A DNA stretch of 64,000 nt, taken from positions 62,001-126,000 of the forward strand of contig JAFSOC010000015.1 in assembly GCA_017447185.1 (NCBI GenBank), in the 5' to 3' direction. Each line of letters begins with the position of its first letter. Position 1 is the stretch's first letter. Source of the DNA: Clostridia bacterium (GTDB lineage: Bacteria > Bacillota > Clostridia > Christensenellales > Aristaeellaceae). The notes below the pieces were generated by a model. That model worked only from the letters and a program-made list of their open reading frames with translations. It was not told the DNA's origin and did no database searches. A program made the translations under genes and the position numbers. Below are positions 34,307 through 42,982 of this stretch, one piece after another.

Positions 34307-34905
34307 AAGAAATCCGAAAGGGAATGCTGCTGGTGATCTCCGGGCCTTCCGGCGCGGGGAAAGGTACGCTGGTCACGAAACTGCTGGACCAGGACCCGTC
34401 CTTTGCCTTCTCGGTCAGTGTAACAACGCGGGGACGGCGGGAAAATGAAATAGAAGATGTACATTACCACTTTATTTCCGAAGCGGAATATGATAAACTG
34501 CTCAGCGAGGATGCCTTCCTCGAGCATGCCAGCGTGCACGGCCACCGGTACGGCACGCTGAAAAGCGAGGTATACGAACGGATCGACCGGGGGCAGAACG
34601 TGCTGCTGGACATCGATCCCCAGGGCGCCCGCGCTGTGATGGAGAAAGAAAAGAACTGCGTCAGCGTGTTCATCCTTCCCCCGAGCTACCACGACCTGAA
34701 GGTTCGGCTGCACACGCGGAACACGGAAAACGAGGAAGAAATCCAGCGGCGCCTGAACAATGCCAGAGGCGAGATCGCCCAGATGGGCAAATACCGCTAT
34801 CTGGTTGTGAACGACGAACTGGAAACGGCTTATGAGCAGCTGGTATCCATTGTCCGGGCTGAAAAGCAGAACTCTGTCCGCTATTTCCCGGAAATTGAAG
34901 AATAA
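34303..34905 (+). CDS. gmk: Guanylate kinase
   Basis: A 200-residue P-loop kinase: LLVISGPSGAGKGTLVTKL at the start, then FSVSVTTRGRRENEIEDVHYHF (GMP binding) and VLLDIDPQGARAVM. It phosphorylates GMP to GDP with ATP. It overlaps the remA stop codon by four bases. Confidence 0.97.
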   Translation: MKEIRKGMLLVISGPSGAGKGTLVTKLLDQDPSFAFSVSVTTRGRRENEIEDVHYHFISEAEYDKLLSEDAFLEHASVHGHRYGTLKSEVYERIDRGQNVLLDIDPQGARAVMEKEKNCVSVFILPPSYHDLKVRLHTRNTENEEEIQRRLNNARGEIAQMGKYRYLVVNDELETAYEQLVSIVRAEKQNSVRYFPEIEE

Positions 34906-34922
34906 GGCAGGAGGAACCCAAG

Positions 34923-35141
34923 ATGTCCATTGTTGATCCGAGCGTACTTGAACTGTTGAATCACGCGGAAAGCCGCTACACCCTGGTGGTTGAAGCCAGC
35001 AAGCGGGGCCGTGAAATTGTGAACGGCGCACTGCCGATGATCGATGCGGAAGGCATGAAGCCGCTGAAGACCGCCGTGGAAGAAATCAACCGCGGCCTGC
35101 TGACTTACGACAAGCCGATGGAACAAGAGGAGCAGGTATAA
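34923..35141 (+). CDS. rpoZ: RNA polymerase omega subunit
   Basis: A 72-residue protein: PSVLELLNHAESRYTLVVEASKRGREI, then MKPLKTAVEEINRGLLTY. This is the omega fold core with its conserved 'RY.LV..A.KRAR' helix (here KRGREI). It supports assembly of RNA polymerase. AGGAGG lies upstream and coaBC begins one base after the stop. Confidence 0.93.
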   Translation: MSIVDPSVLELLNHAESRYTLVVEASKRGREIVNGALPMIDAEGMKPLKTAVEEINRGLLTYDKPMEQEEQV

Positions 35142-35142
35142 G

Positions 35143-36333
35143 ATGGAACTGACCGGCAAACATATTGTGCTGGGCGTTACGGGAGGCATCGCGGCGTACA
35201 AGAGCGCCGAGGTTGTCTCCCGTTTGCGTCATCTTGGCGCGGATGTGCACGTCATCATGACCAGGAATGCGACGGAGTTTGTGACTCCACTGACCTTCCG
35301 GACGCTGACGGCCAATCCGGTGGTGACAGATACGTTCGCCGAACCGGAGGAATGGAACGTGGAGCATGTGGCGCTGGCGAAGCTGGCGGATATCTTTGTG
35401 ATTGCTCCCGCGACTGCCAACATCCTGGCGAAAATGGCGAATGGTTTTGCGGACGATATGCTGAGCACAACGGTGCTGGCCACAAAGGCTCCGGTGCTGG
35501 TGGCTCCGGCCATGAATACCGGAATGTGGACCGCGAAGGCCACACAGCAGAACGTTTCCGTGCTGAAAAACCGGGGCGTGCTGTTTGCCGGGCCGGAGAG
35601 TGGAATGCTGGCCTGCGGGGACGAAGGCAAGGGCCGGATGAGCGAGCCTGCGGACATCGTGCGGAAAATTCAGGAGATCCTGGGACGGACGGAAGACCTT
35701 GCAGGAAAGAAACTGTTGGTGACCGCCGGATCCACCCGGGAGCGGCTGGACCCGGTGCGGTTCCTGACCAACGACTCCAGCGGGAAGATGGGATTCGCGA
35801 TCGCGGAAGCCGCCCGGGACCGAGGAGCGGAAGTGACCCTGGTGAAGGGCAATACGACAGCGCCGGTGCCCGACGGGGTGCGGATCATCGAGATTGAATC
35901 TGCGCGGGATCTGCTTGACGTGATGAAAAAGGAAGCGCCGAAGCAGGATATCGTGATCCAGGCCGCGGCAGTGGCGGATTACCGGCCGGCCGCCTGCGCG
36001 AAAACAAAGATCAAGAAAAAAGACGGGGAGCCCATGGTCATCCGGCTGACGGAGAATCCGGACATCGCGAAGACCATCGGGGAGAAGAAAAAAGCAAGCC
36101 AGGTTTTTGTGGGATTTGCTGCGGAGACGGATCACGTGGCGGCCCATGCTCAGGAAAAGCTGATCAAAAAGAACCTGGACATGATCGTGGCAAACGACGT
36201 GACGAAGCCCGGCGCCGGATTCAATACGGACACGAACATCGTCACACTGATCACAAAGGAAGGGTCAGAGGCGCTGCCGATAATGAGCAAGCGCGAAGTG
36301 GCGGACGCGATCCTGGACAGGATTATCGGATAA
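35143..36333 (+). CDS. coaBC: Bifunctional phosphopantothenoylcysteine decarboxylase/synthase
   Basis: A 396-residue fusion. The N-terminal flavoprotein CoaC half has GVTGGIAAYKSAEV, the catalytic His in WNVEHVALA, and APAMNTGMW; the C-terminal CoaB half starts LLVTAGSTRERLDPVRF, with NDSSGKMGFAIAEAA and KTKIKKKDGE for CTP binding. It makes 4'-phosphopantetheine in two steps of coenzyme A synthesis. A second CoA gene (coaE) lies near the right end of the window. Terminated by a strong hairpin. Confidence 0.95.
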   Translation: MELTGKHIVLGVTGGIAAYKSAEVVSRLRHLGADVHVIMTRNATEFVTPLTFRTLTANPVVTDTFAEPEEWNVEHVALAKLADIFVIAPATANILAKMANGFADDMLSTTVLATKAPVLVAPAMNTGMWTAKATQQNVSVLKNRGVLFAGPESGMLACGDEGKGRMSEPADIVRKIQEILGRTEDLAGKKLLVTAGSTRERLDPVRFLTNDSSGKMGFAIAEAARDRGAEVTLVKGNTTAPVPDGVRIIEIESARDLLDVMKKEAPKQDIVIQAAAVADYRPAACAKTKIKKKDGEPMVIRLTENPDIAKTIGEKKKASQVFVGFAAETDHVAAHAQEKLIKKNLDMIVANDVTKPGAGFNTDTNIVTLITKEGSEALPIMSKREVADAILDRIIG

Positions 36334-36345
36334 GAGGCATAAAAG

Positions 36346-36376
36346 AAGCAGTGACCGGAAACGGCCACTGCTTTTT
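36346..36376. terminator. Bidirectional terminator
   Basis: AAGCAGTG and CACTGCTT, extended by CCG/CGG, form a stem with a GAAA loop, followed by TTTTTG on plus and by T-rich sequence on minus, between coaBC and rsfS. Confidence 0.85.
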
Positions 36377-36388
36377 GCATGCAGCAAA

Positions 36389-36751
36389 TCAATCCGCAGA
36401 CTGATCAAAGGGAAGATCCAGGACGTTCGTCCCATCGTTCCAGAGACGGTCCAGCCCGTAATAAGCGCGCTCATCCCGATGGAAGAGGTGCACCATGACG
36501 GAACCGTAGTCCAGGATGGCCCAGCGGCCTTCATGCCGCCCTTCCGTGCGGCGCAGGTCAAGGTTATTACGCGCCATGAACTCGTCAACCCCGTCGGTCA
36601 GGGCGGAAACCTGGGCAGCGGTGCGCCCGCTTGCAATCACCAGGTAATCGCACAGGACCGTGAGGTGCGATACCTTCAGCACTATGATATCCTGGGCTTT
36701 TTTCTCATACAGGAAGGACGCCAGAGCAAGAACCAGTTCCTGATCTTCCAT
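36389..36751 (-). CDS. rsfS: Ribosome silencing factor RsfS
   Basis: A 120-residue protein: EKKAQDIIVLKVSHLTVLCDYLVIASG, then HEGRWAILDYGSVMVHLFHRDERAYYGLDRLW. It binds ribosomal protein uL14 and blocks subunit joining during starvation. The ATG at 36751 has AAGGAGG upstream. It follows the NadD-YqeK fusion gene by 11 bases, preserving the usual nadD-yqeK-rsfS order. Confidence 0.95.
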   Translation of the reverse strand: MEDQELVLALASFLYEKKAQDIIVLKVSHLTVLCDYLVIASGRTAAQVSALTDGVDEFMARNNLDLRRTEGRHEGRWAILDYGSVMVHLFHRDERAYYGLDRLWNDGTNVLDLPFDQSAD

Positions 36752-36762
36752 GAAGAACCTCC

Positions 36763-37707
36763 TTAAAAAGATGCTTTTAACCAATCAATGGTATTGAGCG
36801 TACGTGGATGAAGCTTTTTCCCTTTGGATGAAACGTGGGCGGCGACTCCCTCCAGCGAGAGGAGGAGCGCCCGGTCCAGGGAAGTGGCGGCAAGGCGGCG
36901 GACATCCTCCAGCAGGGGGAAAGGCTCCCGGTTGGGCTCGATGAAATCCGCCAGGCAGACGCACATCGCCAGGGGGGACATGCCGGCGTGGCCGGTATTG
37001 TGGAAGGCGATGGCATCGAGAATTTCCTGATCCTGCACGCCGTAGACATCCCGGGCGACACAGGCGCCAGCCAGGGAATGCAGCAGCGCGGGAGAGGAGA
37101 GAAATTCGGAATCGTCGGTCATTTTATGACGGAGGACTACTTTTTGCATATCCTCCAGGGAATAACACTTGGCACAGTCATGCAGGAGGCCGGCCTCCAC
37201 CGCCTTCAGGGGATCGACACCGAAACGGAGCGCCAGCTCCACAGAAGTGCGGGCAACAGAAAGGGTATGGGCAAAACGGTGTGGATTCAGGGTGTCAAAA
37301 AGGCGGCTGACCCAGGGGGAGGCGCCCTGAAGGTATGAACTGTGCCCGTACAGGCCGGACAGCGCGCAATATTCCTCCACCGAGGGACAGAGGCCGGGAT
37401 GCACGGAGAGGGCCGGCAGGAAAAAGGGATCCGCTTTCGGAATTTTCTTCCGCACAAAACGGAGAATCCGGTCCGGATCGGCGGGATCCGCCTTGGCCGG
37501 GAGACGGAGGGGAACCAGCTGCTTTGAACAGGAAGCGGCGGCGCAGAGCATGCGCCAGCGATCCTCCTCTTCCGCGCGGCAGGAACCGGAGACGGAGAGA
37601 ACGAGCGCGGCCTGATCCGCAAGGCCGGAGGAGAGCGCATCCCGGCAGGCGTCAATATGGGAAAGAGTCACAGGATCAAACAGATCCGCCAGAATGCCGA
37701 CACGCAC
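36763..37707 (-). CDS. Eroded NadD-like domain fused to YqeK-type HD hydrolase
   Basis: A 314-residue protein from a GTG start (GGAGG 12 bases upstream). Residues 1-120 resemble nicotinate-nucleotide adenylyltransferase but carry ADLFDPVTLSH instead of GGTFDPxHxGH and are about 60 residues short, ending in VEEYCALSGLYG like a NadD C-terminus. Residues 135-314 are a YqeK HD domain: HRFAHTLSVARTS, GLLHDCAKCYS, LLHSLAGA, AIAFHNTGHAGM, CLADFIEPNR. YqeK is a diadenosine tetraphosphate hydrolase. The HD half looks active; the NadD half probably does not. Confidence 0.85.
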   Translation of the reverse strand: MRVGILADLFDPVTLSHIDACRDALSSGLADQAALVLSVSGSCRAEEEDRWRMLCAAASCSKQLVPLRLPAKADPADPDRILRFVRKKIPKADPFFLPALSVHPGLCPSVEEYCALSGLYGHSSYLQGASPWVSRLFDTLNPHRFAHTLSVARTSVELALRFGVDPLKAVEAGLLHDCAKCYSLEDMQKVVLRHKMTDDSEFLSSPALLHSLAGACVARDVYGVQDQEILDAIAFHNTGHAGMSPLAMCVCLADFIEPNREPFPLLEDVRRLAATSLDRALLLSLEGVAAHVSSKGKKLHPRTLNTIDWLKASF

Positions 37708-37811
37708 AGGTATAATATTCCTCCGATCGGATTTTTCAAACTAACAGAGGTATTATAAAACAAACCGGGAAAGATTGGAAGGGGAACAGGACATTTTTTT
37801 ACGGGAAAGGG

Positions 37812-37840
37812 TTGCATTTTGAAGATAAACATGATATTAT
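37812..37840 (+). promoter_or_regulatory. Sigma-A promoter of rpsT
   Basis: TTGCAT and TATTAT are separated by 17 bases, 45 bases before the TTG start. Confidence 0.75.
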
Positions 37841-37885
37841 GCCATGCGATGGTTTTTTAAGGAACCTAAGGGGAGGTGAACCGAG

Positions 37886-38152
37886 TTGCCGAATATCCAG
37901 TCCGCGAAAAAGCGGGTGAAGGTCAGCGAGAAGAAGAACCTGCGGAATCGTATTGTGAAGAGCGGTATGCGTACTTCCGTTCGCAAGTTCGATGCTGCTG
38001 TAGCCGCCGACCCGTCCAACGCCAATGAGCAGTTGTCCGCGACTTCCGCCGTTATTGACAAAGCGGCCGCGAAGGGCGTTATTCATAAGAATGCCGCCAA
38101 TCGGAAAAAGGCCCGTCTGGCCAAGCAGCTGAACAAGGCTGCGTCCGTCTGA
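37886..38152 (+). CDS. rpsT: 30S ribosomal protein S20
   Basis: An 88-residue basic helical protein: PNIQSAKKRVKVSEKKNLRNR, KSGMRTSVRKF, then IDKAAAKGVIHKNAANRKKARL, the bS20 signature. It starts with TTG; GGGGAGGTG lies 8 bases upstream. TTG as start of rpsT also occurs in other bacteria and may keep expression autogenously controlled. Confidence 0.97.
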   Translation: MPNIQSAKKRVKVSEKKNLRNRIVKSGMRTSVRKFDAAVAADPSNANEQLSATSAVIDKAAAKGVIHKNAANRKKARLAKQLNKAASV

Positions 38153-38174
38153 GCGGAATCAGATCGCATGTGAT

Positions 38175-38209
38175 AAACTCCTTTCCATCGGAAGGGGTTT
38201 TTCTTTTTG
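38175..38209 (+). terminator. Terminator of rpsT
   Basis: AAACTCCTTTCC pairs with GGAAGGGGTTT (one bulge, one wobble) around ATC, followed by TTCTTTTTG. Confidence 0.8.
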
Positions 38210-38260
38210 TTTTGGCACGAGATTTGTTTCAAAAATATGAAAAAAATATGAATTATCATC

Positions 38261-38289
38261 TTTCATTTTGGCAGCGGCTCGTGTATAAT
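38261..38289 (+). promoter_or_regulatory. Promoter of the cdaA cluster
   Basis: A perfect TATAAT preceded by TGTG (extended -10) and a weak TTTCAT -35 at 17 bases, 31 bases before the cdaA start. Confidence 0.6.
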
Positions 38290-38320
38290 AAAAAGGCTAT
38301 GAAAAAGGGGAGGTGAGCAG

Positions 38321-39184
38321 ATGAACGATATCATGGGAACCCTGCGGAACATGATGTGGAATCTGACTCACCGGATCCGGATTACCGATCTGATCGACAT
38401 CATTATCGTGGCAGTGATTATTTACGAACTGCTGCTTTTGACACGGCATACCCGCGGAAGCGCCCTGCTGAAGGGCCTTTTCCTGTTGCTTGTGATCGCG
38501 CTGATGAGCAGCCTGCTGGGTCTGGTCAGCCTGAACTGGCTGCTGACCGCCATCCTGCAGAACGGTGCGATTGTGCTGGTGGTCCTGTTCCAACCGGAAC
38601 TGCGCAAGGCGCTGGAAAGGATGGGACGTACCCGCGTATTCCGGAAAAACACGAAGAAGGGGATTGACGAGGAGAAGGATACCATCATCTCCGAAATCAT
38701 CCAGACCATTATGGACCTGAGCAAGCGCAGGGTCGGCGCGCTGATCGTTTTTGAACAGCAGACGGGCCTGCAGGACGTGATTGAGACCGGTACGCGGCTG
38801 AATGCGGAAATCTCCGCTCCGCTGCTGGAAAACATCTTTGAGCCGAATACCCCCCTGCATGACGGTGCCGTTGTCATCCGTGACAACGAAATCATGGCGG
38901 CCGCGTGCATCCTGCCCCTGGCGGAAGCCAGCGGCGTGAGCCGTGAGCTGGGCACCCGGCACCGGGCAGCTGTAGGCATCAGCGAGAATACGGACGCGAT
39001 CGTACTGGTGGTATCCGAAGAAACGGGTATTGTCAGCCTGGCGCGGGACGGCGCTCTGACCCGTCCGCTGACCGTGAAGGCGCTGGAGGAAATCCTGAAC
39101 GAAGTATACACGACACCGAACTCCAGGGTGGTCACGTTCTTCAAGAATCTGAGAGAAGAAGCGGAGGGCGAAGCCAATGAGTAA
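38321..39184 (+). CDS. cdaA: Diadenylate cyclase CdaA
   Basis: A 287-residue protein with three N-terminal transmembrane helices (IIIVAVIIYELLLL; LLKGLFLLLVIALMSSLL; LLTAILQNGAIVLVVLF) and a DAC domain with the catalytic LHDGAVVI (DGA) and TRHRAAVG (RHR) motifs near residues 180 and 212. It makes cyclic di-AMP from two ATP, a signal for potassium and osmotic balance and the cell wall. It overlaps the YbbR gene by 8 bases, the standard cdaA-cdaR arrangement. GGGGAGG lies upstream. Confidence 0.97.
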   Translation: MNDIMGTLRNMMWNLTHRIRITDLIDIIIVAVIIYELLLLTRHTRGSALLKGLFLLLVIALMSSLLGLVSLNWLLTAILQNGAIVLVVLFQPELRKALERMGRTRVFRKNTKKGIDEEKDTIISEIIQTIMDLSKRRVGALIVFEQQTGLQDVIETGTRLNAEISAPLLENIFEPNTPLHDGAVVIRDNEIMAAACILPLAEASGVSRELGTRHRAAVGISENTDAIVLVVSEETGIVSLARDGALTRPLTVKALEEILNEVYTTPNSRVVTFFKNLREEAEGEANE

Positions 39185-40241
39185 ATCGTCCTTTTCCGCC
39201 CGCTCCAAAGAAATCGGGAAGCAGCTGCTGAAAGCCGGCAAGCATGTACTGTTCCACAACGGATGGGTGAAGCTGCTGGCGGTCCTGATTTCCCTGACAC
39301 TTTGGGCCGGCCTGATCTCCCAGGACAATACGCTGACCCGGGACAAAACCTGGCAGAACGTAAGCGTTTCCATCAGCGGTGCCGATACCCTGAAGCGAAA
39401 CGGATTTATCGTCACAAGCGACCTGGAGGAAATGCTGTCCAACGTGACAGTTTCCGCCGCGGTGCCGCAGAAACAGTATGACGCAGCCGAAACATCCGCC
39501 TACAACCTGCGGGTGGACCTGACACGGATCAACGGCACCGGCGAACAGGAACTGCGGATTCTCAGCACAGCCAGCAGTACCTACGGCAAGGTGGTCAGCA
39601 CTGTGCCGAGCACGGTGACCGTACAGGTGGAGGAATATTTCGTACGCCAGCGGATTCCGGTACAGGTGGATGTAACCGGCGATTACAAAAACGGATGGTA
39701 CGGGGACTGGTATATGCCCAGCCCCAGTGTGGATCCGGTGCTGGTTGCGGTAAACGGTCCGCGGGATATCGTAAACACCATCTCCCGCGCGAAGGCAACC
39801 CTGAATCCAGAGAATATCGAATGGGCTGAGGGGACGATGCAAACCACCAGCGAGATCCGGCTGTACAATCGCTCCGGCGAAGAAGTTTCCAGCCCGCTGA
39901 TCAACATCACAACCGAAAGCGTGATCATTGACACTGTACTGGTTGAATGCAGTATCCTGCCGGCAAAATCCTTCAACATCCGCAACCTGATCGAAACACA
40001 GGGGATGGTTAAGGACGGATACCGCGTTTCATCGGTGAAAGTCAGTCCGGAAACGATCCGGGTTGCTGCGCGGAACGAAGTGCTGGAGCAGATGGACGAC
40101 ATCGCGATGGACCGGAATATCAACCTGCAGGACCTGAGCGAAACCACGGTTTTCCAGCTGAAGGTACAGAAGCCTTCGGAGGACGCTGTGCTGAGCAACG
40201 AAACCGTGACGGTCACGGTTGAAGTCGAGCCGGACTTATAA
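39177..40241 (+). CDS. cdaR: YbbR-domain regulator CdaR
   Basis: A 354-residue protein with one N-terminal transmembrane helix (WVKLLAVLISLTLWAGLI) and a long extracytoplasmic part of repeated YbbR domains (for example RRIPVQVDVTGDY-like QRIPVQVDVTGDYKNG and VKVSPETIRVAA). CdaR controls CdaA from outside the membrane. In many Bacillota glmM follows; here it does not, and two uncharacterised genes follow instead. Confidence 0.9.
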   Translation: MSKSSFSARSKEIGKQLLKAGKHVLFHNGWVKLLAVLISLTLWAGLISQDNTLTRDKTWQNVSVSISGADTLKRNGFIVTSDLEEMLSNVTVSAAVPQKQYDAAETSAYNLRVDLTRINGTGEQELRILSTASSTYGKVVSTVPSTVTVQVEEYFVRQRIPVQVDVTGDYKNGWYGDWYMPSPSVDPVLVAVNGPRDIVNTISRAKATLNPENIEWAEGTMQTTSEIRLYNRSGEEVSSPLINITTESVIIDTVLVECSILPAKSFNIRNLIETQGMVKDGYRVSSVKVSPETIRVAARNEVLEQMDDIAMDRNINLQDLSETTVFQLKVQKPSEDAVLSNETVTVTVEVEPDL

Positions 40242-40253
40242 GAGGAATCTGAC

Positions 40254-40949
40254 ATGGGAAGCTTTGCCAATACCGTTTTCAGCATTCTGCTGGGATGGCT
40301 GCAGGGGCTGGTCGCCATGATCTGGACCGCACTGACATCCAAAGGCGGAGATTCATTTCTGCAGTTTATTGCCCATAACTGGATCTATATCGTTGTGCTT
40401 TTGTGCGCAATCGGCCTGATTGCGGATTTTGTCGTATACCTGTTCCGCTGGGAGCCGTACAAGGTATGGCGCACCTCCTGGAACCGGCTGAAAAAACGGA
40501 AGAACGGGGATACGGCAGAGGCAGACGAACCTGCTGAACCGGCGGCTGAAGAAACATATCAGGCAGACGGCGGAGAAGCGCCCGAAGAAGAAAGATACGA
40601 AGGAACCTACGAGGAAGAATCCGAGCACCTGCCGGAGGAGAAGGATGACCTTTACCGCTGGCGGGCAAGGGAACCGGAAGAGGCGGAGCCTGTGATTCCC
40701 ACAGAAGTGACGAAAGCCGGATACACCGTACCCATAGACAGCCCCTACCGGCGGCCGGAAGAGCGGGAAGACGCGCGAAGCCGGCGGCGGCGCAGGATCC
40801 GGATCAACCTGCTGGGAGACAGCGACGAGGAAGATTACCATTATGTCACGCCGGAACCGATTGTGGACCAGCGGGACGCTTATTACGCGCCGGTCTATCC
40901 GAAAAACTGGAACAACGGAGAGACCGAAAACGGAGAGAAGGAAGAATGA
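40254..40949 (+). CDS. Membrane protein with charged cytoplasmic tail, unknown function
   Basis: A 231-residue protein. Two hydrophobic segments (NTVFSILLGWLQGLVAMIWTA and WIYIVVLLCAIGLIADFVVYL) are followed by an intracellular tail rich in Glu and Arg, with EEESEHLPEEKDDLYRWRARE, a basic RSRRRRRIRINLLGDSDEED block, and Tyr-rich closing residues. No family recognised. It overlaps the next gene as ATGA, so it is part of the cdaA cluster and may link membrane signalling with the P-loop ATPase that follows. Confidence 0.65.
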   Translation: MGSFANTVFSILLGWLQGLVAMIWTALTSKGGDSFLQFIAHNWIYIVVLLCAIGLIADFVVYLFRWEPYKVWRTSWNRLKKRKNGDTAEADEPAEPAAEETYQADGGEAPEEERYEGTYEEESEHLPEEKDDLYRWRAREPEEAEPVIPTEVTKAGYTVPIDSPYRRPEEREDARSRRRRRIRINLLGDSDEEDYHYVTPEPIVDQRDAYYAPVYPKNWNNGETENGEKEE

Positions 40950-41632
40950 AGGAACTTTTCGGGGACAAACGGTTTATCGTGATCACAGGGAATTACGGCA
41001 GCGGGAAAACGGAGCTGTCGCTGAACCTGGCGCTTCACTATGCTGAGACGGAAAAGACGACGCTGGTGGACCTGGACATCGTGAACCCCTATTTCCGCAC
41101 GGGCGAGAAAGCGGATATGCTGCGGGACGCGGGCGTGCGTGTGCTGATGCCCACATTTGCGATGACGACAGTGGATATTCCCGCACTGCCGGCTGAAATC
41201 CAGAGTGTATTCGAGGTGCCCTCGGACCGGGTGCTTTTCGACGTGGGCGGAGATGACACAGGGGCAGCTGCGCTGGGAAGATACTATCCTTCCTTTATGA
41301 AGGAACGCGAAAACACGATAGTTGCGCTGGTCATCAACTGTATGCGGCCGCTGACCATGGAGGAAGAGGATATCACGGACATGGCCCGGCGGATTGAGAA
41401 CCGGGGACGGCTGCGGATCGACCTGCTGATAAACAATACAAACCTGGCGGATGAAACGACGCCGGAAATGATTGAAAAAGGTGAAAAGACTGTGCTGCGC
41501 TGCGCAGAGATACTGGGAGTTCCGACGGTGGTCACGGCGGGAAAGACGGAGATCCTGCGGCATTGCCGCCTGCAGACGCCAATAATGGAAATGCAGCGCT
41601 ACATGAAACCGGACTGGATGGAGGATCCGTAA
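40946..41632 (+). CDS. P-loop ATPase of the MinD/ParA/CobQ type
   Basis: A 228-residue protein: FIVITGNYGSGKTELSLNLAL (Walker A variant), TLVDLDIVNPYFRTGEKADML and VLFDVGGDDTGAAALGRYY (Walker B region), then INCMRPLTMEEEDI and LLINNTNLADETT (guanine-like NxT/N). The Walker A lacks the 'deviant' first Lys of MinD. Function unknown; the 'DLDIVNPYFRT' motif is shared by a set of clostridial proteins. Its stop and the rsmF start overlap as TAATG. Confidence 0.75.
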   Translation: MKELFGDKRFIVITGNYGSGKTELSLNLALHYAETEKTTLVDLDIVNPYFRTGEKADMLRDAGVRVLMPTFAMTTVDIPALPAEIQSVFEVPSDRVLFDVGGDDTGAAALGRYYPSFMKERENTIVALVINCMRPLTMEEEDITDMARRIENRGRLRIDLLINNTNLADETTPEMIEKGEKTVLRCAEILGVPTVVTAGKTEILRHCRLQTPIMEMQRYMKPDWMEDP

Positions 41633-42939
41633 TGACTGGCCTTCCGAACGCATTCACCGAACGCATGGGCCGACAGCTGGGAAAAGGGCTGCAGGACTTT
41701 TTGCGTGCAATGGAAGAAGCGCCGGTGCGGGGAATCCGGATGAACGTGCGAAAACCTTTTGAGGGAGCGGACGACTTTACCGCCGGGGAAAGGATCCCCT
41801 GGGCGGAAGACGGATACTACCTGCCGGCAGACAGCATCGCGGGGGCAACGATCTTCCACGAAGCCGGGGCATTCTACCTGCAGGAACCGGCAGCGATGCT
41901 GCCGGCGGAAGTGCTGAATCCGCAGCCCGGGGAAACGATTCTTGACCTGTGCGCTGCGCCAGGCGGTAAATCCACGCAGATCGGGCTGAAAATGGCGGGG
42001 GAAGGCCTGCTGATCAGCAACGAACCGGTGCCGAAACGGGCAGCCATCCTGAGCCGGAATATGGAACGGATGGGCATCCCGAACAGCGTAGTCATCAGCA
42101 CTTGGCCGGAGAAGATACCCGGCAGCTGGGACGGGCTGTTTGACGGCGTGCTGGCGGATGTTCCCTGCTCCGGAGAGGGCATGTTCCGGAGGGAACCGGA
42201 GACACGGGCGGAATGGAGCCCGGAAAAGGCAGCCGGATGCGCCAAACGACAGGCAGAGATCCTGGAGGAGGCCGCACGGCTGGTGCGCGACGGCGGAAGG
42301 CTGGTGTATTCCACCTGCACATACAATCCGGAAGAAAACGAGGAGAACGTCCTCCGGTTCCTGAAAAAACATCCTGAATTTGAGCCTGAATCCTTTTCAC
42401 TGCCGGGGGCGGAGAGCCGGAACGGCATGCTGCTGTGCCTGCCCCACCAAATGAAGGGCGAAGGACAGTTCGCGGCGCTGTTGCGGAAGAAGGGAAGCGG
42501 CGAAAGCAGACCCATGCAGATGCCGTTTGATCCGGCGACAAAGGAAGAACTTAAACTGCTGCAGGAAACGATCCCGGGAATCCGGGAGGCAAACCGGAAA
42601 ATCGGGAACACATTGATCCGGATACCGGCATGCCCGGAACTGAAGGGGATCCGTGTGATCCGGGCTGGGCTGCAGATTGCGGAAATCCGGGGGAAGAACC
42701 TGATTCCTGATCACGCGGCGGCGCTTTGCTTTGCGGAATACGGCTTGCAATGCGCTGAATTGGACGCGGATACGGCGCAGCGGTATATAGCCGGCGAGGA
42801 AATTCCCGGGGAGGCAAAGGGATGGGTGATACTGAAATACAGGGGGATTGCCGTAGGATGGGGCAAGGGAAGCAGCGGAACCATTAAAAACCATTATCCC
42901 AAAGGCCTCCGGAAGGACAGAATCCTTACAAATCCGTGA
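41632..42939 (+). CDS. RsmF-type rRNA cytosine-C5 methyltransferase
   Basis: A 435-residue NOP2/Sun-family RNA methyltransferase. SAM site ILDLCAAPGGKSTQIG near residue 105, motif IV VLADVPCSGEGMFRREP with the catalytic Cys near 180, motif VI LVYSTCTYNPEENEENV with the second Cys near 226, and a C-terminal PUA-like part. The order matches RsmF/YebU, which methylates 16S rRNA C1407 in E. coli. I chose the ATG at 41632 because it is coupled to the upstream stop. Confidence 0.88.
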   Translation: MTGLPNAFTERMGRQLGKGLQDFLRAMEEAPVRGIRMNVRKPFEGADDFTAGERIPWAEDGYYLPADSIAGATIFHEAGAFYLQEPAAMLPAEVLNPQPGETILDLCAAPGGKSTQIGLKMAGEGLLISNEPVPKRAAILSRNMERMGIPNSVVISTWPEKIPGSWDGLFDGVLADVPCSGEGMFRREPETRAEWSPEKAAGCAKRQAEILEEAARLVRDGGRLVYSTCTYNPEENEENVLRFLKKHPEFEPESFSLPGAESRNGMLLCLPHQMKGEGQFAALLRKKGSGESRPMQMPFDPATKEELKLLQETIPGIREANRKIGNTLIRIPACPELKGIRVIRAGLQIAEIRGKNLIPDHAAALCFAEYGLQCAELDADTAQRYIAGEEIPGEAKGWVILKYRGIAVGWGKGSSGTIKNHYPKGLRKDRILTNP

Positions 42940-42947
42940 ATTTTTTC

Positions 42948-42976
42948 TTGACTTGGGTTTCTGTTTGCAGTATTAT
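42948..42976 (+). promoter_or_regulatory. Sigma-A promoter of rplM-rpsI
   Basis: TTGACT and TATTAT are separated by 17 bases, leaving a leader of about 100 bases before the rplM start. Confidence 0.8.
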
Positions 42977-42982
42977 ATCATT

